Shown here: positions 50,925 through 58,905 of the stretch, piece by piece
Layout of the letters: every line of letters starts with the position of its first letter
How positions within the stretch are numbered: position 1 is the first letter of the stretch
Assembly: GCF_015477835.1 (NCBI RefSeq)
Contig: NZ_JADLQN010000009.1
Span: forward strand, 1 to 64,000
Source: Nocardia higoensis
GTDB lineage: Bacteria > Actinomycetota > Actinomycetes > Mycobacteriales > Mycobacteriaceae
DNA length: 64,000 nt
Direction of reading: 5' to 3'
Program-made: the position numbers and the translations under genes
Notes under the pieces: generated by a model
Told to the model about the DNA's origin: nothing
The model's input: the letters and a program-made list of their open reading frames with translations, nothing else
Database searches by the model: none

Positions 50925-52058
50925 TCAGGCGACGGCGACGCGTTCGGCGTCGCGGTCGATCGGGGCGCCGGTTCCCGGTTCGCTCCACCGCAGCCGGAGC
51001 CCGGAGGCGGCGTCGAACAGGTGGATGTCGGCGGGATCGGCGTGCAGGCCCAGCGCCTCGCCTGCGCCCACCCCGGACGGGCGCGGCACTCGCACGGCGA
51101 AGGTGTGCGCGCCGGTGTCCAGGTGCACCAGTTCCTCGCTGCCGAGGTTTTCCACCATGCGCACCTGTCCGCGGATCGCGGGGCCGGTCGTCGCGGGCCG
51201 CAGCCGCTCGGGGCGGATGCCCGCGGTCACCTCGAGCGGTCCACGGAAATCCGTTGCCGTCTGCGGCAGCATGATGTCGACGCCCTCGGCGCTCAGGTGC
51301 AGCCGGTCACCGCGCGCGTCCACGGTCGCGGGGAACAGGTTCATCGGCGGCGAGCCGAGGAACCCGGCGACGAACGTCGATCGGGGCCGGTCGTAGAGCT
51401 CGGCGGGTGTGCCGACCTGCTCGACCCGGCCCTCGTTGAGCAGCGCGATCCGGTCGGCCATGGTCATGGCTTCCACTTGATCGTGGGTGACGTAGAGGAA
51501 TGTCGCGCCCAGGGTGCGGTGCAGCGAGATCAGTTCGGCCCGGGTGGCGCTGCGCAGCTTGGCGTCCAGGTTGGACAGCGGCTCGTCCATCAGGAACGCA
51601 CCGGGGTCGCGCACCATAGCGCGGGCCAGGGCCACGCGCTGGCGTTGGCCGCCGGAGAGGTTGGCGGGTCTGCGGCCGAGCAGGTCGGTGAGTCCGAGCA
51701 CGGCCGCGACCTCGGCGACCCGGCCGGCGATCCGGGCGCGCGGCGTCCGCCGGGCGCGCAGCGGGAAGCCGATGTTCTTCGCGACCGTCAAATGCGGGTA
51801 CAGCGCGTAACTCTGGAACACCATGGCCAGGTCGCGCTGTTGCGGTGCCACATGGGTGATGTCCTTGCCGTCGAGCAGGATCCGGCCGTCGCTCGGGTCT
51901 TCCAGACCCGCGACCATGCGCAGCAGGGTCGACTTGCCGCAGCCGCTCGGCCCGAGCAGCACCATGAACTCGCCGTCGGCGATGTCGAGATCGACCTCGC
52001 GCACCGCGGCCGCGTCGCCGAACCGCTTGGACACCGCTTCGATTCGCAATCGTGCCAT
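50925..52058 (-). CDS. ABC transporter ATPase (UgpC/MalK-like)
   Basis: A 377-residue MalK-type ATPase: Walker A GPSGCGKST, Q-loop VFQSYALYPHLTV, signature LSGGQRQRVALARAM, Walker B LMDEPLSNLDAKLR and VTHDQVEAMTMADR. The C-terminal ~140 residues form the OB-fold regulatory extension (VTAGIRPERLRP...). It powers the importer of this operon. It lies six bases after the hydrolase gene and 43 before the binding-protein gene. Confidence 0.89.
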   Translation of the reverse strand: MARLRIEAVSKRFGDAAAVREVDLDIADGEFMVLLGPSGCGKSTLLRMVAGLEDPSDGRILLDGKDITHVAPQQRDLAMVFQSYALYPHLTVAKNIGFPLRARRTPRARIAGRVAEVAAVLGLTDLLGRRPANLSGGQRQRVALARAMVRDPGAFLMDEPLSNLDAKLRSATRAELISLHRTLGATFLYVTHDQVEAMTMADRIALLNEGRVEQVGTPAELYDRPRSTFVAGFLGSPPMNLFPATVDARGDRLHLSAEGVDIMLPQTATDFRGPLEVTAGIRPERLRPATTGPAIRGQVRMVENLGSEELVHLDTGAHTFAVRVPRPSGVGAGEALGLHADPADIHLFDAASGLRLRWSEPGTGAPIDRDAERVAVA

Positions 52059-52064
52059 CTCGCC

Positions 52065-52955
52065 CTACTCCGGTCGCTCGCCGCGCGCCCACGCCGCGAC
52101 GCGGGCGGCGATCACCGGGGAGTCCTTCACCCAGGTGAAGTGATCGCGGTGCGCGACCCCGGAACCGGCGTCGATGTGCCAGCGGGTGATCCGGGCGCTC
52201 GGCATCCGCGAGACCAGGAAGTCCACATTGGATTTCGGTCCGAGCACGTCGGCGTCCAGCGAGATCACCAGCACCGGCAGCGACAGCGCGCGCAGCAGGG
52301 TGTTGTACCGCCGTTTCGTGCCCTTGGGCCGGTAGTAGCTGGTCAGCGAATGCCACGACCAGTCGCGCATGACTCCGCCCGCCATCGGCGCCGGAATCAG
52401 CACGCCGCCGGGCCAGAGCCCCTTCACCCGCGCCACCAGACCGATCCACTGGATCTGGCTCAGTGCCTCGAACCACCGGCGCGGCCCGAAGGCCCACCAG
52501 AACACCGTGCCGGTGCCGATGACCGCCACACCCGCCACCTGCTCGGTCTCGGCGGCGGCGAACAGCAGTGCCAGTTGGCCGCCGAGGCTGTGCCCGAACA
52601 GGTGGACCGGGGCCTGTGGGAAGCGCTCTCGTACCGCGCGCACCAGCGCGGGCAGGTCGGTCTCGATCATCTCCCGGTAGCCGAAATCGGTGTGCTCACC
52701 CAGCGGCGGCAGCGCTTCGCCCTGCGCGCGCAGGTCCGTGGTCACGACCGACAGGCCCTGCTCGTGCAGGCTGGTGGCGAGCGCCAGGTAGTGCTTGGCC
52801 TTCATCGCCATGGCGGGCAGGATCAGCACCACCGGCGCTTCGGGGCGCGCGGCGGGCAGAACCCGCAGGGTGAACACCACGCCGTCGCCGGTCTCGACCC
52901 GGATCGCTTCCAGATCGGTGAGCGAAGGACGCTTGCTCGACGGGGCGCTGGTCAT
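52065..52955 (-). CDS. Alpha/beta hydrolase (lysophospholipase-like)
   Basis: A 296-residue alpha/beta hydrolase. The nucleophile elbow is HLFGHSLGGQLALL, an acid-site candidate is ISLDADVLGP, and GVAHRDHFTWV carries the likely catalytic histidine. The oxyanion-side ILPAMAMKAKHY and the general layout resemble monoacylglycerol/lysophospholipase-type hydrolases. Together with a Ugp-like importer, a phosphodiesterase and an acyl-CoA dehydrogenase, a role in degrading a lipid or its ester is suggested (inference). ATG 52955 overlaps the upstream thioesterase stop by four bases. Confidence 0.8.
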   Translation of the reverse strand: MTSAPSSKRPSLTDLEAIRVETGDGVVFTLRVLPAARPEAPVVLILPAMAMKAKHYLALATSLHEQGLSVVTTDLRAQGEALPPLGEHTDFGYREMIETDLPALVRAVRERFPQAPVHLFGHSLGGQLALLFAAAETEQVAGVAVIGTGTVFWWAFGPRRWFEALSQIQWIGLVARVKGLWPGGVLIPAPMAGGVMRDWSWHSLTSYYRPKGTKRRYNTLLRALSLPVLVISLDADVLGPKSNVDFLVSRMPSARITRWHIDAGSGVAHRDHFTWVKDSPVIAARVAAWARGERPE

Positions 52956-53476
52956 CGCTCACCCGCCCCGGGGTTCGTGTCGCAGACGTAGTCGAAGCCG
53001 AATTCGGCGACCAGAACGTCGGCGTCGTCGAGCAGCGCGACCGGCACCGTGATCGCGAACCGCTCGGTGCCGGTCGAGGCCAGCACACCCGCGATGTCCT
53101 GGGGTTCGACGGTGGCGACGGCGCGGATGCGCCCGGTCGCCGGGCGCTTGTAGGCCGAGGTCGCCCCGCGCAGCACCAGACGCTTCACCCTGGTCAGGCC
53201 GGTGGCGGCCGCGCCGACGAAAGCGGCCGCGCCCGCGATGTCGGCGGCGGTGAACAACGCGCCCGCGTGCACGGTGCCCATGTGGTTGGTGACCGGACCG
53301 CCCGCGGGAATCTCCACGACCGCCCGCTCGGGTCCGAGTTCGGTGATGACCGTGCCGACATGGTTGCCGAACGGGATCAGCGCGTGCGAGGCGGTCCGCA
53401 GGTAGTCGTAATCGACGGCGGCGGTGTCGAGTTCGGGATAGCCCGCCGCGAATCCGGTGAGTTCACCAGTGGTCAT
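52952..53476 (-). CDS. Hotdog-fold thioesterase (DUF4442/PaaI-like)
   Basis: A 174-residue hotdog protein with ALIPFGNHVGTVITELGPERAVVEIP and NHMGTVHAGALFTAADIAG. The N-H...H-G helix resembles DUF4442/YiiD-type acyl-CoA thioesterases. It would hydrolyse an acyl-CoA. It is coupled to the hydrolase gene by a 4-base overlap and begins 63 bases after the acyl-CoA dehydrogenase gene. Confidence 0.78.
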   Translation of the reverse strand: MTTGELTGFAAGYPELDTAAVDYDYLRTASHALIPFGNHVGTVITELGPERAVVEIPAGGPVTNHMGTVHAGALFTAADIAGAAAFVGAAATGLTRVKRLVLRGATSAYKRPATGRIRAVATVEPQDIAGVLASTGTERFAITVPVALLDDADVLVAEFGFDYVCDTNPGAGER

Positions 53477-53539
53477 CGTCAGTGCCTTTCAGTGAGGGGC
53501 GCCCACGGGGCGCGCGAGTGGTGCGGGCGCGGCGCGAAG

Positions 53540-54709
53540 TCAGGCGCGGGGGAGTCGTGCGCGCAGCGCCCGCCGGGCGATGGAGGAACGCAGCACTTCC
53601 GAGGGGCCTTCGTAGATGCGGAAAGCCCTGGCCTCCACCAGGAAGCGGGCGACCAGGTGGTCCTCGCACACGCCGAGACCGCCGTGCAGTTGCACCGCGC
53701 GGTCGAGCACCCGCCACACCGCTTCGGAGACGAAGGTCTTGGCGATGGACGCCTCGTGCCGCGACTGCGACGCGGTCGGGCCCGCGGCGTCGATGGTCTC
53801 GGCGGCGGTGCGGATCAGCCCGCGGGAGGCGGCGATGTCCATCTCGCTGTCGGCGATCAAGGCCTGCGCCATCCCGTGCTCGGCGATCGGGGAGCCGAAG
53901 GAGGTGCGGGTCGTGATGTGGTCGATGGCGAGCTGCTGCGCCCGCACCGCCAGGCCGAGCCAGTTCATGCAGAACACCAGCCGCGAGGGCGCCAACCGGG
54001 CCTGCGCCAACGGCAACGCCTGGCCGACCTCGCCCAGTACCGCGGAATCGGGCACCGCGCAATCGACGAAATCCACCTCGCAGTGTCCGCCGGGAGCGCT
54101 GGTGTAGTCCATCGTCGGCATGCGCCTGCCCACCCGCAGGCCGGGATTGTCGGCGTCGATCAGGAACATGGTCGGACCGTCGTCGGTGTTCGCGACACAG
54201 ATCACGAACGCCGCGCCCTGCGCGCCGGTGCAGAAATGCTTGGCGCCGTTGATGATCCAGCCGCCGTCGGTCTCCTGGGCGTAGGTCCGCAGCATCGACG
54301 GGTCCGAGCCCGCGCCGGGGGCGGGCTCGGTCATCGCGATGGCCGAGCGGACCTCGCCCGCGGCCAGCGGCGCGAGGTAACGCTGCTTCTGCTCGTCGTT
54401 CGCCACATGCGCGAGCAGGTGGATGTTGCCGTCGTCGGGCGCCCACGCGTTGAGCGCGATCGGGCCGAGCAGGCTCGCGCCCGCCGCCTCGAGCACCTGA
54501 GCCTGGGCTCTGGTGTCCAGTCCGAGCCCGCCGTATCGGGTCTCCGACAGTGGGCCGAAGACGCCGGCCTCCTTGGCCTTCTTCTGCAACTCGAGCCGGA
54601 GCGCGTCGTCCATGACCCGGCCGTCGACGACGACTTCGCGTTCCACCGGAACAACCTGCTCATGGATGAACTGTGTGGTCCGCTCCACCAACTGCGCGAC
54701 TGTAGTCAT
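53540..54709 (-). CDS. Acyl-CoA dehydrogenase
   Basis: A 389-residue flavoprotein of the acyl-CoA dehydrogenase family: AIAMTEPAPGAGSDPSMLRT is the flavin-binding middle-domain signature, and QLHGGLGVCEDHLVARFLVEARAFRIYEGPSEV the C-terminal signature. The usual catalytic glutamate position in the last signature is kept as YEGPSEV. It oxidises an acyl-CoA to the enoyl-CoA. It is the first gene of the eight-gene minus-strand operon, so the operon probably uses acyl groups released from the imported compound. Confidence 0.88.
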   Translation of the reverse strand: MTTVAQLVERTTQFIHEQVVPVEREVVVDGRVMDDALRLELQKKAKEAGVFGPLSETRYGGLGLDTRAQAQVLEAAGASLLGPIALNAWAPDDGNIHLLAHVANDEQKQRYLAPLAAGEVRSAIAMTEPAPGAGSDPSMLRTYAQETDGGWIINGAKHFCTGAQGAAFVICVANTDDGPTMFLIDADNPGLRVGRRMPTMDYTSAPGGHCEVDFVDCAVPDSAVLGEVGQALPLAQARLAPSRLVFCMNWLGLAVRAQQLAIDHITTRTSFGSPIAEHGMAQALIADSEMDIAASRGLIRTAAETIDAAGPTASQSRHEASIAKTFVSEAVWRVLDRAVQLHGGLGVCEDHLVARFLVEARAFRIYEGPSEVLRSSIARRALRARLPRA

Positions 54710-54853
54710 GGCGTCAGTGTCGGCGGGCGGGCCTCGTGCGCGCCGGGGCGATAGTCAACGTCGATTGCGCGAATCGACTGCCTGTTCGTGTGCTGCGCGT
54801 GCGCTGGTTTCCAGTGACGGTGATCGCGAGACACCGGCTGGTGAGGAGACCAG

Positions 54854-55786
54854 ATGAACGACATCACGGCACGGGTGGCCGCACGTCGTGACGAGGCCGA
54901 CGGCGTGTTCTCCCTCGAACTCGCCGACGCCTCGGGGGCGCGGCTGCCGACCTGGACCCCCGGCGCCCACATCGACGTCGCCGTGGGCGCCGCCGGAGTG
55001 CGCCAGTACTCCCTGTGCGGCGACCCGGGCGACCGCTCCCGCTGGCGGATCGCGATCCTGCACGAGCCCGAGGGCCGCGGCGGCTCCGATCATCTGCGCC
55101 GCACCGCGACCCCCGGTGCGCTGCTGCGCGTCTCCGCACCGCGCAACAATTTCGAGCTCGTCGACGCGCCGGAGTACCTGTTCGTGGCAGGCGGCATCGG
55201 CATCACCCCGATCCTGCCGATGACCGCCGCCGCCGACGCCTCCGGCGCCCGCTGGTCGCTGTACTACGGCGGCCGCAGCCGAGCGCACATGGCCTTCGCC
55301 GACACGCTCGCCGGCCGGCACCCGCGCGTCACCCTGCTGCCGCAGGACGAGACCGGGCTGTTGCCGCTCGCGGAACTGTTCGACCGTCACCCGGGCGCCG
55401 TCGTCTACTGCTGCGGCCCGGAACCGCTGCTCGCCGCGACCCAGGCCGAAGGCGCCCGCCGCGGCGTCGCCGTGCATGTCGAGCGCTTCGCGCCCCGACC
55501 GGCCGAGCCGGCCGTGGAGCGGGCTTTCGAGGTCCGGCTGGCCGGGGACGGACGCACCTTCCGCGTCGAGCCCGGGCAGTCCATCGTCGACGTGCTCGCG
55601 GCCGCGGGCGTGGAGGTGATCACCTCCTGTCGCGAGGGCACCTGCGGCAGCTGCGAGACCGGGGTACTCGCGGGCGCCGTCGAGCACCGTGACTCGGTGC
55701 TCGACGACCGGGAACGAGCCGAGGGAAAAACCATGATGCTCTGCGTCTCCCGAGCCGAGCGGGACCTGCTCGTGCTCGACCTCTGA
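54854..55786 (+). CDS. PDR-type ferredoxin reductase (FMN, NAD, 2Fe-2S)
   Basis: A 310-residue three-domain reductase of the phthalate dioxygenase reductase type: flavin domain with RQYSLCGDPGD, nucleotide domain with VAGGIGITPILPM and VYCCGPEPLLAA, and a C-terminal plant-type 2Fe-2S domain with CREGTCGSCETGVLAG and a distant LCVS cysteine. It passes electrons from NADH to an oxygenase, but none is encoded next to it. It might serve Rieske oxygenases or P450s elsewhere, possibly those of the lipid cluster (weak inference). It is divergent from the acyl-CoA dehydrogenase gene. Confidence 0.88.
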   Translation: MNDITARVAARRDEADGVFSLELADASGARLPTWTPGAHIDVAVGAAGVRQYSLCGDPGDRSRWRIAILHEPEGRGGSDHLRRTATPGALLRVSAPRNNFELVDAPEYLFVAGGIGITPILPMTAAADASGARWSLYYGGRSRAHMAFADTLAGRHPRVTLLPQDETGLLPLAELFDRHPGAVVYCCGPEPLLAATQAEGARRGVAVHVERFAPRPAEPAVERAFEVRLAGDGRTFRVEPGQSIVDVLAAAGVEVITSCREGTCGSCETGVLAGAVEHRDSVLDDRERAEGKTMMLCVSRAERDLLVLDL

Positions 55787-55864
55787 ACTGTCCGGCGGCC
55801 GCTCCGGCTGCCGGCACCCGGCGCGCAGCGCCGATGTCACGAAAAATCGAGAGGACACATCAGG

Positions 55865-56566
55865 ATGAGGAAGATTGTTGCGGTGGCCGCGGGCCTGGTC
55901 GCCGCATGCGGAATCGCGTCCGGCACCGCCGGCGCGGCTCCCGCCGGTGATGGAGTCGTCGACTTCACCGCCCACGCCACCGACACCCAGAGCATCATCA
56001 GCATCGACGAGGGCGCACTGGTCGTCGAGGATTCGGCGCTGAAGATCAAGGCCGTCGACGGCACCGTGCTCGCCGGCATGCCGCTGAGTTTCCGCATCGA
56101 CGACTTCGAGTTCCCGATCGCGGCCGAGATCGCCGACCGCACGGTGACGCTGACCCCCCAGTTCGATCGTGAGCACGCGACGTTCAAGCCCGTCGCGCTG
56201 CCCTTCGAGGACAAGGCGCCCTGGAAGAACGAGTACGACCGCGAGGTGGCGGCCTGGAGCAGGCTGACCAGCACCATCTCGATGGGCGCCGCCATCGGCA
56301 CCGTGGTCGGCGGCCTCGGCGGCGCGGCCGTCGGTTGCGTGCTCGGCGGCATCGCGGGCGCGACCGTCGCGTCGGCGACCATCGTCGGCCTGTTCGGGCC
56401 GTTCGTGCCCGCCGCGGCCATCGGCTGCATCGGCGGCGTGCTCGCGGTCGGTGCCCTCGGCACGCTCGCGGGCCAGTTGCTGGTCACCGCGCCGGTCGCG
56501 ATCGGTGCGGCCATCCAGTACTTCACTACCATCAACTCGCCCGCGCCGACGCCTCCGGCCAAGTAA
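55865..56566 (+). CDS. Secreted protein of unknown function with a Gly-rich hydrophobic C-terminus
   Basis: A 233-residue protein I do not recognise. It has a clear signal peptide (MRKIVAVAAGLVAACGIASGTAGA, cleavage near AGA-AP). A ~115-residue beta-rich middle follows (DFTAHATDTQSIISIDEGALVV...). The C-terminal ~90 residues are hydrophobic and glycine-zipper-like (GTVVGGLGGAAVGCVLGGIAGATVAS). Such tails can insert in membranes or self-associate. Two cysteines in that part might pair. It looks like a lineage-specific exported protein. A terminator hairpin follows. Confidence 0.75.
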   Translation: MRKIVAVAAGLVAACGIASGTAGAAPAGDGVVDFTAHATDTQSIISIDEGALVVEDSALKIKAVDGTVLAGMPLSFRIDDFEFPIAAEIADRTVTLTPQFDREHATFKPVALPFEDKAPWKNEYDREVAAWSRLTSTISMGAAIGTVVGGLGGAAVGCVLGGIAGATVASATIVGLFGPFVPAAAIGCIGGVLAVGALGTLAGQLLVTAPVAIGAAIQYFTTINSPAPTPPAK

Positions 56567-56577
56567 GCGCGGCAACA

Positions 56578-56621
56578 GGAGCCCGGTCGGTGTGGTGGTC
56601 TTCACCCGCCGGCCGGGCTCC
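56578..56621. terminator. Terminator hairpin between convergent genes
   Basis: Arms GGAGCCCGG (56578-56586) and CCGGGCTCC (56613-56621), perfect complements with a 26-base loop. It starts 11 bases after the secreted-protein gene and lies between it and the convergent bioQ gene, so it can act for the plus strand and perhaps both. Confidence 0.7.
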
Positions 56622-56696
56622 GGTCGTCTCCGGGACAGTCCTCGTCGACCGGGCAGTTCTCGGACGACGGGCGGTGTGCTCCGGCCCGACCCGGAA

Positions 56697-57308
56697 TCAG
56701 CGCACCCGACTGCCCAGCATCTGCCGCACGCCCGCGACGAACAATTGCAGGCCGAAGTCGAAACGGGCGGTCGCGTCGGTGGTCTCGGCGAACGGCGCGG
56801 CATCGGGAGAGTCAGGGGTGGCCCGGGTGGTCTCGGGCAGCGCGCCCACCGCGTCCATCTGCATGCGGGCCTGCTCGTCGACGGTCTGCCCGAGGACGTA
56901 ATACAACAGGGTGTAGGCGGCGAGGTCGGCTTCCTGGCGCGGCATTCCGGCGCGGATGGCAGCTCCCGCGAAGCGCTCGCGGCCCTTGCTGGTGGTCAGG
57001 CGGGAAGCGTAGGTCGCCGAGACCAGTTCGGCGCCGTCGCGGTAGGCCAGCAGGCAGTCGCGCAGGCGGTGGGCCAGTTCGGTGATCTGGCCGGACCAGC
57101 TCTCCTGCGCTACCGGGTCGTCCATCGGTGCCAGGATCCGGTCGGCGACCGCGCCGAGCAGCGCCTGCTTGTTCGGGAAGTGCCAGTAGAGCGCGCCGGG
57201 CTGCACCTTCAGCGAGCCGGCCAGCCTGCGCATGGTCAGATCGGCCAGACCGTATTCGTCGAGGATGGCGATCGCGCCCTCGACCACGTCCGCTCTGTGC
57301 AGTTGCAC
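56697..57308 (-). CDS. bioQ: TetR-family biotin regulator BioQ
   Basis: About 203 residues. The N-terminal HTH is DVVEGAIAILDEYGLADLTMRRLAGSLKVQPGALYWHFPNKQALL, typical of BioQ, the TetR-type repressor of biotin genes in corynebacteria and mycobacteria. It is divergent from bioB, and two TGAAC-N3-GTTCA palindromes, close to the published BioQ site type (TGAAC-N3-GTTAC), lie before bioB. GTG 57308 is chosen because AGGAAGG lies 10 bases upstream; the frame is open further to 57392. Predicted action: repression of bioB when biotin is plentiful. Confidence 0.84.
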   Translation of the reverse strand: MQLHRADVVEGAIAILDEYGLADLTMRRLAGSLKVQPGALYWHFPNKQALLGAVADRILAPMDDPVAQESWSGQITELAHRLRDCLLAYRDGAELVSATYASRLTTSKGRERFAGAAIRAGMPRQEADLAAYTLLYYVLGQTVDEQARMQMDAVGALPETTRATPDSPDAAPFAETTDATARFDFGLQLFVAGVRQMLGSRVR

Positions 57309-57481
57309 TCGCTCGTCACCTTCCTGACTCCTCCGGCGGGGCCTCGACGCTACCCGGCGTGGCCCGAGGCTGCCCGGGCGGTCGGCCGCCACGGCGTCCC
57401 GGAGGTTGCCCGGATTCGCCTCGGGGACGATCCGGGACGGTCCGACGGGTGCTTTGACTCACACCGGCCGCTCCCCTAACC

Positions 57482-57516
57482 TGAACGCTGTTCAAGCTTA
57501 GCCTGAACGCTGTTCA
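57482..57516. promoter_or_regulatory. Tandem BioQ operators upstream of bioB
   Basis: Two identical 13-base palindromes TGAACGCTGTTCA at 57482-57494 and 57504-57516, centred 22 bases apart (two helical turns, so both lie on one face of the DNA). They sit 71-105 bases before the bioB start, where they would overlap a promoter. The motif matches the TGAAC-N3-GTT(A/C)-type BioQ box. Confidence 0.85.
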
Positions 57517-57586
57517 AGTTGTACGACTACCTCGGTCGAGGGGTCGTTTCCGTCGACCTCGAGTCCCGCCCGAAGGGAATTACGCC

Positions 57587-58600
57587 GTGACCCAGGCACC
57601 CGTTCAGACCGACATTCTCGAGATCGCGCGTGAGCAGGTGCTCGAGCGCGGCGAGGGACTGACCCAGGAACAGACCCTCGCGGTGCTTCGTCTCGGCGAC
57701 GACCGGCTGGAGGCGCTGCTCGCGCTGGCCCACGATGTCCGGATGAAGTGGTGCGGCCCCGAGGTCGAGGTCGAGGGCATCATCAGCCTCAAGACCGGCG
57801 GCTGCCCCGAGGACTGCCACTTCTGTTCGCAGTCGGGCCTGTTCCAGTCGCCGGTGCGCGCCGCCTGGCTCGACATTCCCAGCCTGGTCGAGGCGGCCAA
57901 GCAGACCGCCAAGACCGGCGCCACCGAGTTCTGCATCGTCGCCGCCGTGCGCGGTCCGGACGCGCGGCTGATGGCGCAGGTCGCCGCCGGCGTCGAGGCC
58001 ATCCGCAACGAGGTCGACATCCAGGTCGCCTGCTCGCTGGGCATGCTCAGCCAGGAACAGGTCGACCAGCTGGCCGCCATGGGCGTGCACCGCTACAACC
58101 ACAATCTCGAGACCGCCAAGTCGCACTTCCCGAACGTGGTCACCACCCACACCTGGGAGGAGCGCTGGGACACCCTGCGCATGGTCCGCGAGGCGGGCAT
58201 GGAAGTGTGCTGCGGCGGCATCCTCGGCATGGGGGAGACGCTCGAGCAGCGCGCCGAATTCGCCGCCCAGCTGGCCGAATTGGAGCCCGACGAGGTTCCG
58301 CTGAACTTCCTCAACCCGCGCCCGGGCACCCCCTTCGGCGATCTCGAGGTGTTGCCCGCGGCCGAGGCGCTCAAGGCCGTCGCCGCCTTCCGCCTGGCCC
58401 TGCCGCGCACCATCCTGCGCTTCGCGGGCGGTCGTGAGATCACCCTCGGCGACCTCGGTGCCAAGCAGGGGATCCTCGGCGGCATCAACGCCGTCATCGT
58501 CGGCAACTACCTGACCACGCTGGGCCGCCCGGCCGAGTCCGACCTGGACCTGCTGGGCGAGCTGAAGATGCCGATCAAGGCGCTCAACGACACACTCTGA
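57587..58600 (+). CDS. bioB: Biotin synthase
   Basis: A 337-residue radical-SAM enzyme of normal length. The SAM cluster motif is GGCPEDCHFCSQS (CxxxCxxC). Other family segments are EFCIVAAVRGPD, NHNLET and RFAGGREITLGDL (with the conserved Arg of the second cluster site). It inserts sulfur into dethiobiotin. GTG 57587 follows GAAGGGA. Mycobacterial-type BioB works with the small protein encoded next (bsaP). Biotin made here would also serve the AccB of the lipid cluster. Confidence 0.96.
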   Translation: MTQAPVQTDILEIAREQVLERGEGLTQEQTLAVLRLGDDRLEALLALAHDVRMKWCGPEVEVEGIISLKTGGCPEDCHFCSQSGLFQSPVRAAWLDIPSLVEAAKQTAKTGATEFCIVAAVRGPDARLMAQVAAGVEAIRNEVDIQVACSLGMLSQEQVDQLAAMGVHRYNHNLETAKSHFPNVVTTHTWEERWDTLRMVREAGMEVCCGGILGMGETLEQRAEFAAQLAELEPDEVPLNFLNPRPGTPFGDLEVLPAAEALKAVAAFRLALPRTILRFAGGREITLGDLGAKQGILGGINAVIVGNYLTTLGRPAESDLDLLGELKMPIKALNDTL

Positions 58601-58632
58601 AGCGGCGATACGGGGGCGACGACCACCATGAG

Positions 58633-58680
58633 CAGGGGCGACCATCGGCAGGGGCGACCATGAACAGGGGTGACCATGAG
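58633..58680 (+). repeat. Three 16-bp repeats with ribosome-site-like AGGGG and ATGs before bsaP
   Basis: Units 58633-58648, 58649-58664 and 58665-58680 (CAGGGGCGACCATGAA-type). The third carries the bsaP start (ATG 58676, AGGGG 58666-58670). ATG 58628 opens an 11-codon ORF whose TGA overlaps ATG 58660. That ATG opens a 7-codon ORF ending in TAG at 58681-58683, beyond the bsaP ATG. So two mini-ORFs precede bsaP in other frames. Confidence 0.85.
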
Positions 58681-58903
58681 TAGTGTCGTGAACATGGACG
58701 AGCGCTACAACCCGTTCACCGGCCAACGGATCGTGCCCGGTGTCGACGACGCCGTGCCCGCCGCGGCCGCCCTCGGTCTGGAGCCGCCGCGCTTCTGCGA
58801 GGAGTGCGGCAGGCGGATGATCGTGCAAGTGAGCCCGGACGGCTGGTGGGCGAAGTGCTCCCGGCACGGCGTACTCGATTCCCGGCGTCTGGAACACCGG
58901 TAG
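58676..58903 (+). CDS. bsaP: Biotin synthase auxiliary protein BsaP
   Basis: A 75-residue protein with a short Cys pattern (FCEECGRRM ... KCSRHGV) and the opening ERYNPFTGQ seen in mycobacterial BsaP (Rv1590 type). BsaP is known to carry an iron-sulfur cluster and to help mycobacterial BioB; the three cysteines here are candidates for cluster ligands. Placement directly after bioB matches that role. ATG 58676 has AGGGG five bases upstream. The downstream DUF2567 gene begins three bases after its stop. Confidence 0.88.
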   Translation: MSSVVNMDERYNPFTGQRIVPGVDDAVPAAAALGLEPPRFCEECGRRMIVQVSPDGWWAKCSRHGVLDSRRLEHR

Positions 58904-58905
58904 TG

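Noticed and set aside
58633..58680. Short direct repeats as CRISPR or as an iteron origin
   Set aside because: Only three 16-base units without spacers, placed at a ribosome site between bioB and bsaP; no cas or replication genes nearby.
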